Part shown: piece after piece, positions 20,501 to 26,885 of the stretch
Layout: each line of letters opens with the position of its first letter
Numbering within the stretch: the first letter of the stretch is position 1
Source: a virus
Direction: 5' to 3' (one strand)
IMG/VR virus record: IMGVR_UViG_3300010334_000219
Coordinates: 1-26,885 of that record
DNA: 26,885 nucleotides
Notes under the pieces: model-generated
Database searches by the model: none
What the model was told of the DNA's origin: nothing
Seen by the model: the letters and a program-made list of their open reading frames with translations, nothing else
Program-made: the position numbers and the translations under genes

Positions 20501-23500
20501 TAATAAAATCTTATTTGATAGGATAACCACTCAAGATCAAATTGGAAATTTAACAGTGGTTGATCATTTTAATGGAGCTGTTAATAATTCCTTTTTTGAG
20601 TTAAGTTGGGTAGCCGACACAGATAAATCTAAAATTTTTGTATCCATTGATGGCATACCAGTATATTCTTCAGGGTTTGAAGTTCTATACGATAGTAAGC
20701 CTTACATGGGATATACCAAGCAGTACAGTTATTTAAAATTATTACCTAATTCAGTGCCGTCAATTGTATCAGATAATACTACGACGTTTACATTATCAGT
20801 AACTTATCAAAAAAATCCAATTTTGATGTCAGCATCTGAACGAATTTATAATTTATATAATCCCACACCTGATATGTTAAAAAAGGATATAACACAGCTG
20901 ATGTCCGGGGCGGTTGATCCACGAAAAGTGATTGGCGGCCAATACGAAGGCACTGGGTTTGGAAATGTTAATTCTGGTATGGTATTAGACAGCATGATAA
21001 ATCCTGGAATTTCTAGGACTATCACAGTGCCCAATACGGTTACTGGCATTGACAATATTACGGAATTTTATGGAATAAATGGTGTTGTAATAACTGGTAC
21101 TAATGCAAGTACAATTACCATCAATGTTTCATCGTCAACTGTGACTATTGTTGATATAGATGATAATGCAATCACTGGTCAATATACTTCATCAAACGGA
21201 CTTCGGTGGAATTTTTCTAAAGAAAGAACTATAGTTTATCCGTCTACAGGATATCCCACATGGATTAATAGTGGCCTATCTGGAAGAGTTGGTGGATTGG
21301 GCATTAATCCTAATGATGTTATTATTGATGGATCTGTTAATTTTATACCTACACAACCTAATCAAGCTCCTGAGGAGTTGGTGCCAGGCGCGGTTGGCGA
21401 TTCATTAGCGGTCAATGTTTATACAAAATCTGCATATCAATCCCCTACAATTTTTAATTCTAGTAAAAATATAACTAAATCAACCTTAACGTCTGTGATA
21501 GAGTTATCAATAATGCCGCCAACAACTTCAAGCATTGTGGTAACTTTTAATAACAGGGTGCTTAGTTATGTCAGCACACTGACTAATTTAGAAAATTTTC
21601 CGTCATTTAGTATTGATTGGTCTGCAAATCAATTAATATTGCCACCACAAACAGCTTCAGGAATTTTAAGTTATTTAATTTTAGGCGTGGGTGATTCGAA
21701 TCCAGTTGGGTTAGGTATGGTTGATTCTCAAAGCGTCACCGTTGATATTCAATTTACAACCAGCACTGGCAAACTAATAACTATGGTAAATTATCGTGAT
21801 GTGGGCAGTGCATATGTCACAGTTGACGGAACTCCAATTGATAATATTTCATATCCTATTGTCAGTGGTAACCCGGTGTTTTATTCAATCAATACTGCAA
21901 GTAATAGAGATAGCAGAGCTGTAGTTAATGTACGTAATTTGACAACTGGTACTCATTTAATACAAGCATGGATTTTCAACTCTACAAGTTCGCAGTTTAA
22001 CAAGATAGTTGAACAAAATTATTACGTGGGTGATACCCCTGTGTTTGTAAACGATGCATCTGGATTTGCTACTGGGATACAATTAACAAGGAACCCGATG
22101 ATTTTTGGCCCCATGTCGGAAACAATTGTTGAAATAATTCCTGATGATGGGCCTAGGGTAAGACTACGACCTCCACATTTTAATTATTATAAAGTAACAA
22201 ATACTAACATTTTTGAAGTTGGATATCCAATTGTTGCATCTACATCTTCATTTGTAGTTGACACAGTTCAAGGTAAAAATATTCGAGTTTATTTGGATGG
22301 TCGACAATTGGCGTACGGCAGCAATAAAGATTTAGATTATTATATTGAGAACAATCTAGTCTATATAGCTACTCGACCTATTGTGTTTGGTACGGAACCT
22401 AAAATTGGTAGTATAATAGCTATCGAAACCTTTTACTATAATGAAATCAGTAATTCAACGTCAATTACTGACGGTTCGGTGGAGTATGATTACGATTACT
22501 TAATTACAGGCGAACAAGCAATTGGATATACTCTGTTATTAACACCAAATTACAGTTCCATAACAAGTTCTACAGTAAGAATACTCACATTTCATATCCA
22601 AGATAGTCTAGGTGTTATATCAAAAAAGTTTTTAGGAAACCCTTCACGAACTTATACATTAGACTATCCTGTGTTGAATTCAAATTATTTGTGGGTGCAA
22701 GTCAGTTCTACTTCTACTGGCCTACTATCATTGACAAACGGGCTTGATTATCAGGTATTAGAAGACAATTTGACTGTGTTAATTGGTGATAATATTAATG
22801 CAACGCCAGCAGACACTGTGTTTATAAAGAGTTTTGCTGATCCAAACAAATCAGAAAAAACATTGGGATATCGAATCACCAAAGATTTTTTAGGTAAGAC
22901 TTCGTTTACTAGATTATCAAATGATGACTCCACATATCTAACTCAACCTTTAGAGGCAGGTGATGAACAAATTCATATAGCTGACGGCAGTATTCTAAGT
23001 CCTGCTGATGACAACAAAAACGTTCCTGGCGTGGTATTGATAGCTGGTGAAAGAATTGAATTTTTTAACAATATTGATAATGTGCTATCTAATTTACGTC
23101 GAGCAACTGGTGGAACTAGTCAAGCTGAGTATTTGGAAATTGGCACTTTGGTTATGGACCAGGGAAAAAATCAAATTATAAATGAGTTTCCCGCAACGCC
23201 ATATTCGGATGTTGTGTTAATTCAGAATACTTATACTAGTTCTGTGTTAGAAAACACATATACTATTAGTACAACTACTATTTCTACTTGGATTAATCCA
23301 GTTACTTCATCTACTGTAAGATGTGATGGTATTACCCTAACGACTGCAACGGCACCATTGCCTTTTGATCCGTACACTGGTAAAGTGACATATAAGGGAA
23401 GGATTTATCCTATATCAACGTCTAGCATAAATGCAAAAGATCAAATTGAAGTCTATTACGGCGGGTACCTATTACGCAAAGATCAATCTTTTTATCATGA

Positions 23501-23972
23501 TACCACAATATCCTATGATGGTATATCCATTGACCAAATCAAAGGTGAAGTCGCATCCGCTAATGATTTAGCCACAAAAACACCGTATTTGGGGGATGCC
23601 TATATTTGCCAAGATACTAATCAAGTTTGGGTATCAACAATAAATCAATATAATTTATACGGTGTTCCTTCTTATGTATACTCTGGATTAAAGCGAATTC
23701 CTCCAGATTTTACTATAACCACAGCTACACAACGATTGATTTTAAACACGGCTACGGTTAGTATTCAAACAGGCACGTTGTTGACTGTGGTTAAGAAACA
23801 GGTGGGGTCATCATGGAACGATATTGTATCAATCAACACTTCCAAATCATTACTAGTGAGTACTGGCACAATTGCTCAATTCTTAAATTCAGGATTAGCG
23901 CTGTTACCTGCAAAATATTTTTATGAGTCGCCCCCGCCTATAGTTGGATCTAGTGATCAAACGTTGACATAA
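11562..23972 (+). CDS. Giant baseplate-wedge-position structural protein (4136 aa)
   Basis: 4136 aa, in the position of T4 gene 7 (gp7 is 1032 aa) right after gene 6. Residues 1-150 have motifs seen in large structural proteins of marine T4-like phages: IDQLIQPTQLERL, the YQLDPALVVYD stretch, and YYPHIDLDKFINYQNYFW. Further landmarks are two carbohydrate-binding-like segments (1222-1256, 1473-1513), a seven-repeat FG-GAP-like propeller (about 1874-2293), EVKPYHT (from 2896), APEELVPG (from 3269) and a GERIEFF motif (from 3829). Short fibre-like beta modules of the VYxxGxxL...DY type recur near 704, 3573, 3707 and 3961. No signal peptide or membrane segment is evident. It is probably the outer wedge scaffold with fused receptor- or fibre-binding parts, possibly replacing several separate T4 wedge proteins. 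The reading frame is open throughout and codon use looks even, so a single gene is likely. The specific equivalence to gp7 is inferred from order. Confidence 0.75.
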   Translation: MTTATIQSVNLLPIYFQTDKNSKFLSNTIDQLIQPTQLERLNSFVGSTSTPTYKLSDFYVRESEPLRQAYQLDPALVVYDIEETVQSLVTINDLSNEIKIRGGYSDNFDRLYGADVYPYYPHIDLDKFINYQNYFWSPDGSFLITIGEDFLDVDNLILGLESASVQVNGQSVSLLNGMLVTFTGKGVDPKYQYKEFYVEGVGTSITLVDTNKLIVPEKITELVNDQYDSQGYDFLGYDSDTRYPKIPEYVTINRASLDGNPWSRYNRWVSLDVIKASSLLNNSELITPISNRANRPIIEFNKNLKLYNFGSTAIEPVDLLDRVVEDAFSVFRIIEGAVLPSASTATTGIFIDGVRVEYGNRVIFTADKNPLIKDKVFIITFVDLGDTNEPAVALYPALDVPLAEGLSVVVKKGKMNGGSSFWFNGNDWIRAQQHTQLNEAPLFDLFDSNGISYSNLNYYLSNLSGNKVFGYEIDPINPPDKILGLNLAYLNGNLTSSILFKNYFSNGTINLINNFGGNSIIRTDQTFLKIDDQLVNIWQGSIKPKIAVNTSTGYYDLPLSLSNNPLNASLDSFTLGDLSNQKYNTGTQLIINSNPISFAMMFIGKKEHSVINAIINQSQRYNYFKESLINYLSLTSFTNNPAEALDEILLKINEGTPSESSFYLSDMVGHGQNKTVLFHKVAFVETETYLIPEEFSLKSISNKSTLVYINGLQLTYGIDYEFDSIDPYVYFLKSLKIGDDIKIVFYNDTKKSFIPPTPTKLGLYPSFIPKIYLDNTYATPVNVIQGHDGSIIAAFNDYRDAILLEYELRVFNNLKVSYQSDLFDIHKVDPGFWRDKNGISNYSFSEITAILQKDFIKWATDYGIDYTANNTFDLTKPFTWNYVSNIDSVKGSVRSLFKYYYDTDRPHTHPWEMLGFSIKPVWWDSKYGPLPYTAGNRIMWEDLSAGRILVTDTGPIINEFYARPGLMDLIPVDNEGALLNPAVIGLAINTNQYSMDRSWAVGDHGPAETAWRRSSYWPFTIQKLLALTCPASYCSLMYDPANMKKNILGQWVYGKNEVFLNLKQIPIHGENDLPNDSGYSVIISEIGKKRDFDYISKLKSDLNYCNFNLVYKVGGFVGKNTLQIFIDAYEPSTNSPESLLPDDDYMLTVNVSNPIKSASISGIIIQRVSKNFVVRGYDQDFPYFTYHPPIKANSSSLNTVGGTASEFVDWSSSISDPLSTTYYQKGQVVKYGSKYYRTLVSHQSGETFDTTLFSKLSSLPISGGVTVQSVSNFDKRPVQVPYGTTFTKIQDVYDLIVGYGDWLVSQGFYFNQFNIDLQCTVDWNLSANEFLYWTTQNWIDNSIISISPFADQISYYTNNSVVDNIFNDFYGYNFFKSDGTSFDKSNLFITRSDNNFIAKTINTDDGIYFAKLNSIQKEHAIVFKNTTIFGDIVYDIQTGERQQRVKLVGFRTANWNGGLTSPGFINDSIKIKDWEPNQPYLASSIVRYNNFYYSAFKNINSESSFDFVKWKKLEKKPNSKLFPNFDYKISQFNDFYSLDIDNFDVAQKQSAQSLVGYGPRSYLENIISNPISQYKFYQGFIKEKGTANTIAKLVNKQDFNNEIRFYETWALRVGQYGSFTSSQEFEFPLIEGTFLENPQIVTFTEPKSTRDYSPVYYINPLNFTIYPSLGAIPNIKATTSTNIFQLMNAGYVRIDDVDATAYNLNSLLDVANNRELLEGNTIWLGFKPNGDWDVLRYSLFSSDIIAVDLDEIYNSVTVTTSLPNKLSKGQVISIVGVSNSIDGVYVIESKTSPTQFTVINNDAFVNDQDLNFPGFVFIFESMRFGNFDLISTDEKLYNYDIGTYFWIDSGNNTNNNGWEVYKKVLNYQSSKLVGRHSALSQGFGYHISTRNNSNILVAGAPIYSAPGKSGAFFLYDNKKTKLSEISFFSMDNTAGNNNKLGYAVFYDDRIFPNSNFGLVFAGAPGAYNNSGTVLIFSINEIYDARQQGQLTNPNSNSTGTFGASIFVQRNTGTKQVLIGAPKTNQVYSYVITSTNAANLLISQPILTTSSVALSTDAQWGYSIVGSDNAKYIAISAPYNDKKNVNSIVANSSTSVFDNIGTVSVIYNSTVTQTIYSPFGDNGNFGLSMAMSQDGSYLAVAAPNTLNNNNSYGAVAVYNTGTNGRYTLTQILYNLVPNSKMYFGMSLSINSLSNALVVSALGTNTTVITTFDTFTTFDFDVTRFTETQDYSGTVYLYNRKKSRFVFSQEIIDSSESVNTLTNFGNSIAVSDDLIFVGSPSTLNQTTGSIFTFSKIDQTIDGLERVRVQEDLITPSSINQIRLIDTKLEKIINYYDFVDPIKGKILGIADEELTYKESSDPAVYSIGREGVTVNANLSWIDQQVGQLWWDLSNTKFIWYEQGEIEYRRNNWGKLFPGASIDIYEWVGSDLLPSDWSALADTQEGLARGISGQPKYVDNSTLAVKQIYDNITGTFGNVYYYWVKNKITVPNVKNRNTSAFSVARYIANPTEAGIQYAAFISTSSLMLANFSAKFRSNEISLNFTIDNTNNKVQKHVEWQLVNEGVTQDQIPSLLETKMIDSLIGYDSEGNLVPDPKLSDRLKYGIGIRPRQTLFKNRLTALRNIVEFANGILLNTQVVGNYNFSNLNAEESLPIPTTSSWVVVEEVLDLDNIDTSVVNKASVISDSYQNGNWSVYQFDGIKWDVVQTQSYNTKLYWEYVDWVSPEFNIYKTISHIINDPYQLGAITSTFGQYIKINNRGDGRFVIVTPSKLGDFGTFGNNYDILFIQNGTIQIKDILWSYIYGWDSNNAFSQGLFDQTPNKEISYILSALKNDLFINDLSKNWNSLFFKAVKFALSEQKFVDWAFKTSFIDVINYSGTLTQTSVYKLQDDTYYEKYINEVKPYHTQVKRFTASFDSIDISDTTVTDFDYSLAYDSVSNQFVSNPIPIENFNFPEIYNSSTGVVITEFLPLTTKFVNVPWRELTNKILFDRITTQDQIGNLTVVDHFNGAVNNSFFELSWVADTDKSKIFVSIDGIPVYSSGFEVLYDSKPYMGYTKQYSYLKLLPNSVPSIVSDNTTTFTLSVTYQKNPILMSASERIYNLYNPTPDMLKKDITQLMSGAVDPRKVIGGQYEGTGFGNVNSGMVLDSMINPGISRTITVPNTVTGIDNITEFYGINGVVITGTNASTITINVSSSTVTIVDIDDNAITGQYTSSNGLRWNFSKERTIVYPSTGYPTWINSGLSGRVGGLGINPNDVIIDGSVNFIPTQPNQAPEELVPGAVGDSLAVNVYTKSAYQSPTIFNSSKNITKSTLTSVIELSIMPPTTSSIVVTFNNRVLSYVSTLTNLENFPSFSIDWSANQLILPPQTASGILSYLILGVGDSNPVGLGMVDSQSVTVDIQFTTSTGKLITMVNYRDVGSAYVTVDGTPIDNISYPIVSGNPVFYSINTASNRDSRAVVNVRNLTTGTHLIQAWIFNSTSSQFNKIVEQNYYVGDTPVFVNDASGFATGIQLTRNPMIFGPMSETIVEIIPDDGPRVRLRPPHFNYYKVTNTNIFEVGYPIVASTSSFVVDTVQGKNIRVYLDGRQLAYGSNKDLDYYIENNLVYIATRPIVFGTEPKIGSIIAIETFYYNEISNSTSITDGSVEYDYDYLITGEQAIGYTLLLTPNYSSITSSTVRILTFHIQDSLGVISKKFLGNPSRTYTLDYPVLNSNYLWVQVSSTSTGLLSLTNGLDYQVLEDNLTVLIGDNINATPADTVFIKSFADPNKSEKTLGYRITKDFLGKTSFTRLSNDDSTYLTQPLEAGDEQIHIADGSILSPADDNKNVPGVVLIAGERIEFFNNIDNVLSNLRRATGGTSQAEYLEIGTLVMDQGKNQIINEFPATPYSDVVLIQNTYTSSVLENTYTISTTTISTWINPVTSSTVRCDGITLTTATAPLPFDPYTGKVTYKGRIYPISTSSINAKDQIEVYYGGYLLRKDQSFYHDTTISYDGISIDQIKGEVASANDLATKTPYLGDAYICQDTNQVWVSTINQYNLYGVPSYVYSGLKRIPPDFTITTATQRLILNTATVSIQTGTLLTVVKKQVGSSWNDIVSINTSKSLLVSTGTIAQFLNSGLALLPAKYFYESPPPIVGSSDQTLT
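17181..18445 (+). repeat. Seven FG-GAP-like repeats encoding a putative beta-propeller within the giant protein
   Basis: Seven protein repeats begin with (F/L/W)G at residues 1883, 1940, 2001, 2059, 2124, 2182 and 2262 of the giant protein, 57-80 residues apart. Most run FGxSixxxxxxxxlxVGAPxxxxxxGxVxxY; examples are ILVAGAP, LVFAGAP, VLIGAP, AISAP, AVAAP and IFVGSP. Seven units of about 60 residues match a seven-bladed integrin-alpha/FG-GAP-type propeller. The DNA itself is not repetitive, so the duplication is old. The function is probably ligand or sugar binding, or a structural hub. Confidence 0.75.
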
Positions 23973-23975
23973 ATA
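23968..23975 (+). promoter_or_regulatory. Possible late promoter (CATAAATA) at the end of the giant gene
   Basis: CATAAATA is one base from the T4 late consensus and contains the stop codon of the giant gene (23970-23972). A start near 23981 would give a leader of about 16 bases before the next ATG at 23997, with a GGA in it. The place is sensible, as it would uncouple expression of the small structural genes from a 12.4-kb upstream gene, but one mismatch in AT-rich DNA is weak evidence. Confidence 0.35.
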
Positions 23976-23996
23976 TTACTATGGAAAAAAATAACT

Positions 23997-24617
23997 ATGA
24001 ATAACCCTAACGAATTTTGTCCAATAGCAGTGCAAGGACATGTTAAAATTTATGATCCAGTGACTAATGAAGTTTTTCGAGATCAGCCAAATGCTATCAA
24101 TTATGAAAATTTTAGTATAGCACTAGCCCAAAGCTTGTCAAATCAGGGAGTTGGGATGATTGAAGGTATGGCGTTTGGTAATGGCGGATCTCGAGTTGAC
24201 GCATCTGGCATCATTACTTACCTCACTCCCAATGTAATTGGCACCACTTCTGCACTGTATAATGAAACCTTTTACAAGGTGGTAGATTCTAGATCATCTG
24301 GAAATAATTTAAATCCAGTTAAAAATTTTATACAATATCGGCATGTTCCTGGAGCATTTTACAGTGATGTTTTAATAAGCTGCTTGTTGGATTTTGGCGA
24401 GCCCAGCGGCCAACAAGCATTTGATAATGCTGTGAACAGTGACGGGACTTATATTTTTGACGAAATTGGAATTAGAGCTTACGGGGAAGATGGTACGGGG
24501 TCAGGTTCATTATTAACCCATGTAATTTTTCACCCTACTCAAAAGTCATTGAATCGTCTTTTGCAAATTGATTATACCATTCGAATACAAAGTTTAGCTA
24601 CTGGAGGTGGGCATTAA
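23997..24617 (+). CDS. Conserved T4-like virion structural protein of unknown role
   Basis: 206 aa. I recognise the sequence type but not a proven function: GHVKIYDPVTNEVF (residues 14-27), INYENFSIALAQSL (34-47), GMAFGNGGSRVD (57-68), YRHVPGAFYSDVLISCLLDF, GEPSGQ and then FHPTQKSLNRLLQIDYTIRI near the end. Proteins with this pattern occur beside giant wedge and fibre genes in marine T4-like phages and are annotated as virion structural proteins. It has no signal peptide or membrane segment and is predicted globular and beta-rich. The ATG at 23997 has only a weak GGA upstream. The gene ends on a one-base overlap with the next start. It may be a peripheral baseplate part or a connector for the fibre-like proteins that follow. 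Confidence 0.65.
   Translation: MNNPNEFCPIAVQGHVKIYDPVTNEVFRDQPNAINYENFSIALAQSLSNQGVGMIEGMAFGNGGSRVDASGIITYLTPNVIGTTSALYNETFYKVVDSRSSGNNLNPVKNFIQYRHVPGAFYSDVLISCLLDFGEPSGQQAFDNAVNSDGTYIFDEIGIRAYGEDGTGSGSLLTHVIFHPTQKSLNRLLQIDYTIRIQSLATGGGH
24603..24608 (+). promoter_or_regulatory. Consensus ribosome binding site for the first fibre-like gene
   Basis: GGAGGT lies 8 bases before the ATG at 24617, inside the end of the preceding gene. It is the only full consensus Shine-Dalgarno site I saw at a gene start in this window; the others are partial. It suggests higher translation of the 258-aa fibre-like protein than of its neighbours, in addition to coupling through the TAATG overlap. Confidence 0.7.
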
Positions 24618-25393
24618 TGACATACGCAGTAACATACAATGACGGTAGTCCTTTACTGTTAGTGGCAGATAATACTATTGACACTTCTAGAAGTGTGACC
24701 TTTATTGGAAGAAATTTCCAAGGTTACGGATTTTATCAAAATCAAAATTTGGTTACTTTGTTAACTAATTCTGCTAGTCCTGATTATTCTAGACCATTAA
24801 ATCCTTTACAGGGACAGATATGGTATGATGCGACTAATCAACGATTAAATATTTATGATCCAAACTTTCGATCGAACGGTGGATGGAAACATGCCGGCGG
24901 AGCATCAATTGATTCTAGTCCTCCTAGTGGAGTTGCTGAGGGAGATTTCTGGTATGATGTAGAAAATCAAACTCTAAATCTGTATGCTGAAAGCGGGTAC
25001 TATTCAGTTCCTACGTATCCGCGCAATGAGCCTACTGGATGGATAACTCCAAGCACTTCCATATTTGATAATGGTACAACGCCTGTTACCCATCAAGTAA
25101 CATTCCTTCAAAATTATGGCGATGTAGTGGGAGCCCTTAGTAACTCGTCTTTTATAGCCAGCGGGTCTGATAGTACTTATAGATTTCCGTTAGCAGATAC
25201 AAATGCGTACTCTATACTACAAGGGTTAAACATTATTGGATATGTGCAAGCTACTGGTGGTTTAATTTTAAATGAAGCTCCAGCAACATCAACTTCGGCA
25301 GGAATACCTGGCCAAATTGCATATGATGTCAATTTCATCTATGTTTGCATAGCTGAAAATAACTGGAAAAGAGTTGGATTGACTGGATTTTAA
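24617..25393 (+). CDS. Fibre-like structural protein with WYD modules (paralogue 1)
   Basis: 258 aa. The N-terminal module (about 22-95) has SVTFIGRNFQGYG (26-38), LVTLLTNSASPD, then PLQGQIWYDATNQRLNIYD. A second, shorter WYD unit follows at about 109-123 (GDFWYDVENQTLNLY). The C-terminus (232-258) is GQIAYDVNFIYVCIAENN plus WKRVGL, a typical end of phage tail-fibre and collar-type proteins in which IaYD...lYvCva.n.WKR forms a small beta fold. The role is probably an attached fibre or a fibre adaptor on the baseplate rim. The N-terminal module is shared with the next gene, so the two arose by duplication. The first start overlaps the upstream stop and has a strong ribosome site; the next gene follows after 2 bases. 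Confidence 0.65.
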   Translation: MTYAVTYNDGSPLLLVADNTIDTSRSVTFIGRNFQGYGFYQNQNLVTLLTNSASPDYSRPLNPLQGQIWYDATNQRLNIYDPNFRSNGGWKHAGGASIDSSPPSGVAEGDFWYDVENQTLNLYAESGYYSVPTYPRNEPTGWITPSTSIFDNGTTPVTHQVTFLQNYGDVVGALSNSSFIASGSDSTYRFPLADTNAYSILQGLNIIGYVQATGGLILNEAPATSTSAGIPGQIAYDVNFIYVCIAENNWKRVGLTGF

Positions 25394-25395
25394 CT

Positions 25396-26628
25396 ATGCC
25401 TTATATATTAAATTTAACAACAGGAAGTGAACTAATTACGGTCAAAGATGGCACCGTTGATAACAGTACTAGTCTTATTTTTATTGGAAGAAATTTTTCT
25501 GGATATGGGGAACCATTAGAAGAAAATTTTGTTAGACTATTAGAAAATTTTTCCTCTCCAGGAACTGATAATATTCCGTCAAACGAAAAATTATCTAACC
25601 CATTACAAGGTCAATTGTGGTATAACAGTAACAAAAAACAACTGTATATTAGCTATGATGGATCAGAGTTTAAAGGCATTGGTAGTATAACTGTTGGGAA
25701 TCGTAATAGTGTATCTAATCCGTCGGATGGTGATATGTTTTGGGAAAACGGTGTACTTTACGGTTTTCAAAAATCTGCGGGTGTTTATTTAAACATTGGG
25801 CCTGCTAATGGTAGTCAGTTTAGTTCATGGCTTTATGGTAGGACATTATCTACACCAGATGAGTTTCTTTATCCATCAATTGTTGGGTTAGTTGGCGATT
25901 TACCAGTAGTTGCTTTTTCAAATATTAGTTATATCCCAGCAAATACTAAATTAATTGAAAATAGCACACAGGATTTAAATACCTTTACATATATCAAAAA
26001 AGGAATAACATTACCAAATGCTAATCCAGTAACCGGAATTTCATCAACATCCACAACTTCGGGATATTTACTGTGGGGCACTGCTGCTGATGCGTTGTCT
26101 TCAAGAAGTATAAGATTAACACCAACAGTTTTGCCAGATAATAGATTTTATGTACCGTTATCAAGATCATTAACTGGTAATTTACCGTTAGCATCTACTT
26201 CTACTTTTTATTATAGAAACGGCGTTTTAAATGTTACTGCCCAATCTGCCTTTTATGCCGACTTAGCTGAAAGATATGAGGCAGATGCTGTATACGAACC
26301 AGGCACTGTGTTAATTATTGGCGGGGAAAAAGAAGTCACTGTTACCACAACATTTGCTGATACGCGGGTAGTGGGCGTAGTAAGTAAAAATCCAGCATAT
26401 TTAATGAATAAAGACGCTGGGAATGACGAAACTCACCCTGCAATTGCCTTAAAAGGTCGAGTTCCTTGCAAAGTTACAGGTTATGTTAAGAAGGGCGATC
26501 TAATTGTAACCAGTAGCGTGGCTGGATATGGATGTGCAGCTAACTCTGTCTTTGGTGGCGCAATAATAGGAAAAGCCCTGGAAAATCAATCCGAGGGCTT
26601 TGGTGTTATTGAAATTTTAGTAGTTTAA
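25396..26628 (+). CDS. Fibre-like structural protein with WYD module and distinct C-terminal domain (paralogue 2)
   Basis: 410 aa. The N-terminal module repeats that of the preceding gene: [20 protein letters not shown] (26-45), LLENFSSPG, then [18 protein letters not shown] (68-85) and a degenerate second unit, [13 protein letters not shown]. The C-terminal domain (289-410) begins [20 protein letters not shown] and continues [34 protein letters not shown] and IIGKALE...GVIEILVV. This domain is common at the ends of fibre-like proteins in marine T4-like phages and may form a trimeric tip or a chaperone-like end; I cannot tell which. The ribosome site is weak, so coupling to the gene before it is likely. 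The 3' end overlaps the minus-strand thymidylate synthase gene by 4 bases. Function as a fibre or receptor-contact protein is inference. Confidence 0.65.
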   Translation: MPYILNLTTGSELITVKDGTVDNSTSLIFIGRNFSGYGEPLEENFVRLLENFSSPGTDNIPSNEKLSNPLQGQLWYNSNKKQLYISYDGSEFKGIGSITVGNRNSVSNPSDGDMFWENGVLYGFQKSAGVYLNIGPANGSQFSSWLYGRTLSTPDEFLYPSIVGLVGDLPVVAFSNISYIPANTKLIENSTQDLNTFTYIKKGITLPNANPVTGISSTSTTSGYLLWGTAADALSSRSIRLTPTVLPDNRFYVPLSRSLTGNLPLASTSTFYYRNGVLNVTAQSAFYADLAERYEADAVYEPGTVLIIGGEKEVTVTTTFADTRVVGVVSKNPAYLMNKDAGNDETHPAIALKGRVPCKVTGYVKKGDLIVTSSVAGYGCAANSVFGGAIIGKALENQSEGFGVIEILVV

Positions 26629-26885
26629 ACAGCCATTGGGGCTTTGATAGCTTCGTGGTGTTGATAATCCACTAATTCAATATCTTCCATTTCAAAATCC
26701 GTAATAACTTGTATAGATGGATTCAGTTGTAGTGTAGGCAATGGCAGCGGATCCCGACTCAATTGCTCTTTGACTTGATCAAAATGATTGTGGTATATAT
26801 GAGCATCGCCAAAACTAATTATCAAATCTTCAACTTCCAAGTTACAAACCTGTGCAATCATGTGTGTAAATAGTGCATAACTGGC
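26625..26885 (-). CDS. thyA: Thymidylate synthase, C-terminal part (cut by window edge)
   Basis: Only the last 86 codons are inside the window; the gene continues past 26885. The visible part starts [17 protein letters not shown] and contains GDAHIYHNH, in which His and Tyr match the dUMP-binding residues of the ThyA family, then PLPTL and the final IKAPMAV typical of ThyA C-termini. The enzyme methylates dUMP to dTMP with methylenetetrahydrofolate and supplies dTMP for phage replication. It is a ThyA-type rather than ThyX-type enzyme. It runs against the structural block and overlaps the last fibre-like gene by 4 bases. The family call is firm. Confidence 0.95.
   Translation of the reverse strand, partial: ASYALFTHMIAQVCNLEVEDLIISFGDAHIYHNHFDQVKEQLSRDPLPLPTLQLNPSIQVITDFEMEDIELVDYQHHEAIKAPMAV

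Noticed and set aside
23981-24004. Seven-codon ORF (M-E-K-N-N-Y-E) overlapping the start of the 206-aa gene
   Set aside because: No ribosome site is properly spaced for it, and it overlaps rather than abuts the real start, so reinitiation is less likely than at gene 6.
1-26885. tRNA genes, CRISPR arrays, insertion sequences, integrase or attachment sites
   Set aside because: None seen; coding genes fill the window apart from gaps of up to 112 bases.

Overview
This window is part of the genome of a T4-like contractile-tailed phage (myovirus). It is AT-rich and gene-dense. The gene content (a gp55-type late sigma factor, baseplate genes in the order 53, hub, 5, 25, 6, then a giant wedge-position protein, and thymidylate synthase) and the protein style (long gp6, a giant beta-rich structural protein, WYD-type fibre modules) fit the marine or freshwater branch of the T4 superfamily better than the enterobacterial one. 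The host cannot be named from this sequence. No tRNA, CRISPR array, insertion sequence or integrase was seen.

Layout. At the left edge a minus-strand gene (26-964) encodes a gp55-like late-transcription sigma factor. It has a good sigma70-type promoter of its own (-10 at 990-995, -35 at 1012-1017). From a divergent 112-base gap, one uninterrupted plus-strand block runs from 1077 to 26628 with no gap above 48 bases. Its order is: tube-initiator-like protein, gp53-like wedge protein, 1063-aa hub protein, gp5-like spike with a C-terminal GH19 lysozyme/chitinase domain, gp25, gp6, a 4136-aa giant structural protein (12.4 kb, nearly half the window), a 206-aa structural protein, and two related fibre-like proteins. 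The right edge holds the C-terminal 86 codons of a minus-strand thymidylate synthase, overlapping the last fibre gene tail to tail by 4 bases.

How it fits together. The plus-strand block encodes one machine, the baseplate and its attached fibres. The tube initiator, hub and spike form the central puncturing device, whose GH19 domain probably cuts peptidoglycan. gp25, gp53, gp6 and the giant protein form the wedges. The small downstream proteins are probably peripheral baseplate or fibre parts. The sigma factor would switch on such structural genes from TATAAATA late promoters; one exact copy lies at 8267-8274, just before gene 6.

The most notable points are the sigma factor (about 125 extra residues in its middle and no recognisable clamp-binding tail), the placement and type of the spike lysozyme, and a seven-repeat FG-GAP-like beta-propeller buried inside the giant protein. 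I did not find evidence for a wholly new system such as a defence island. The unusual features are architectural variants of a T4-type baseplate and of its late-transcription control.
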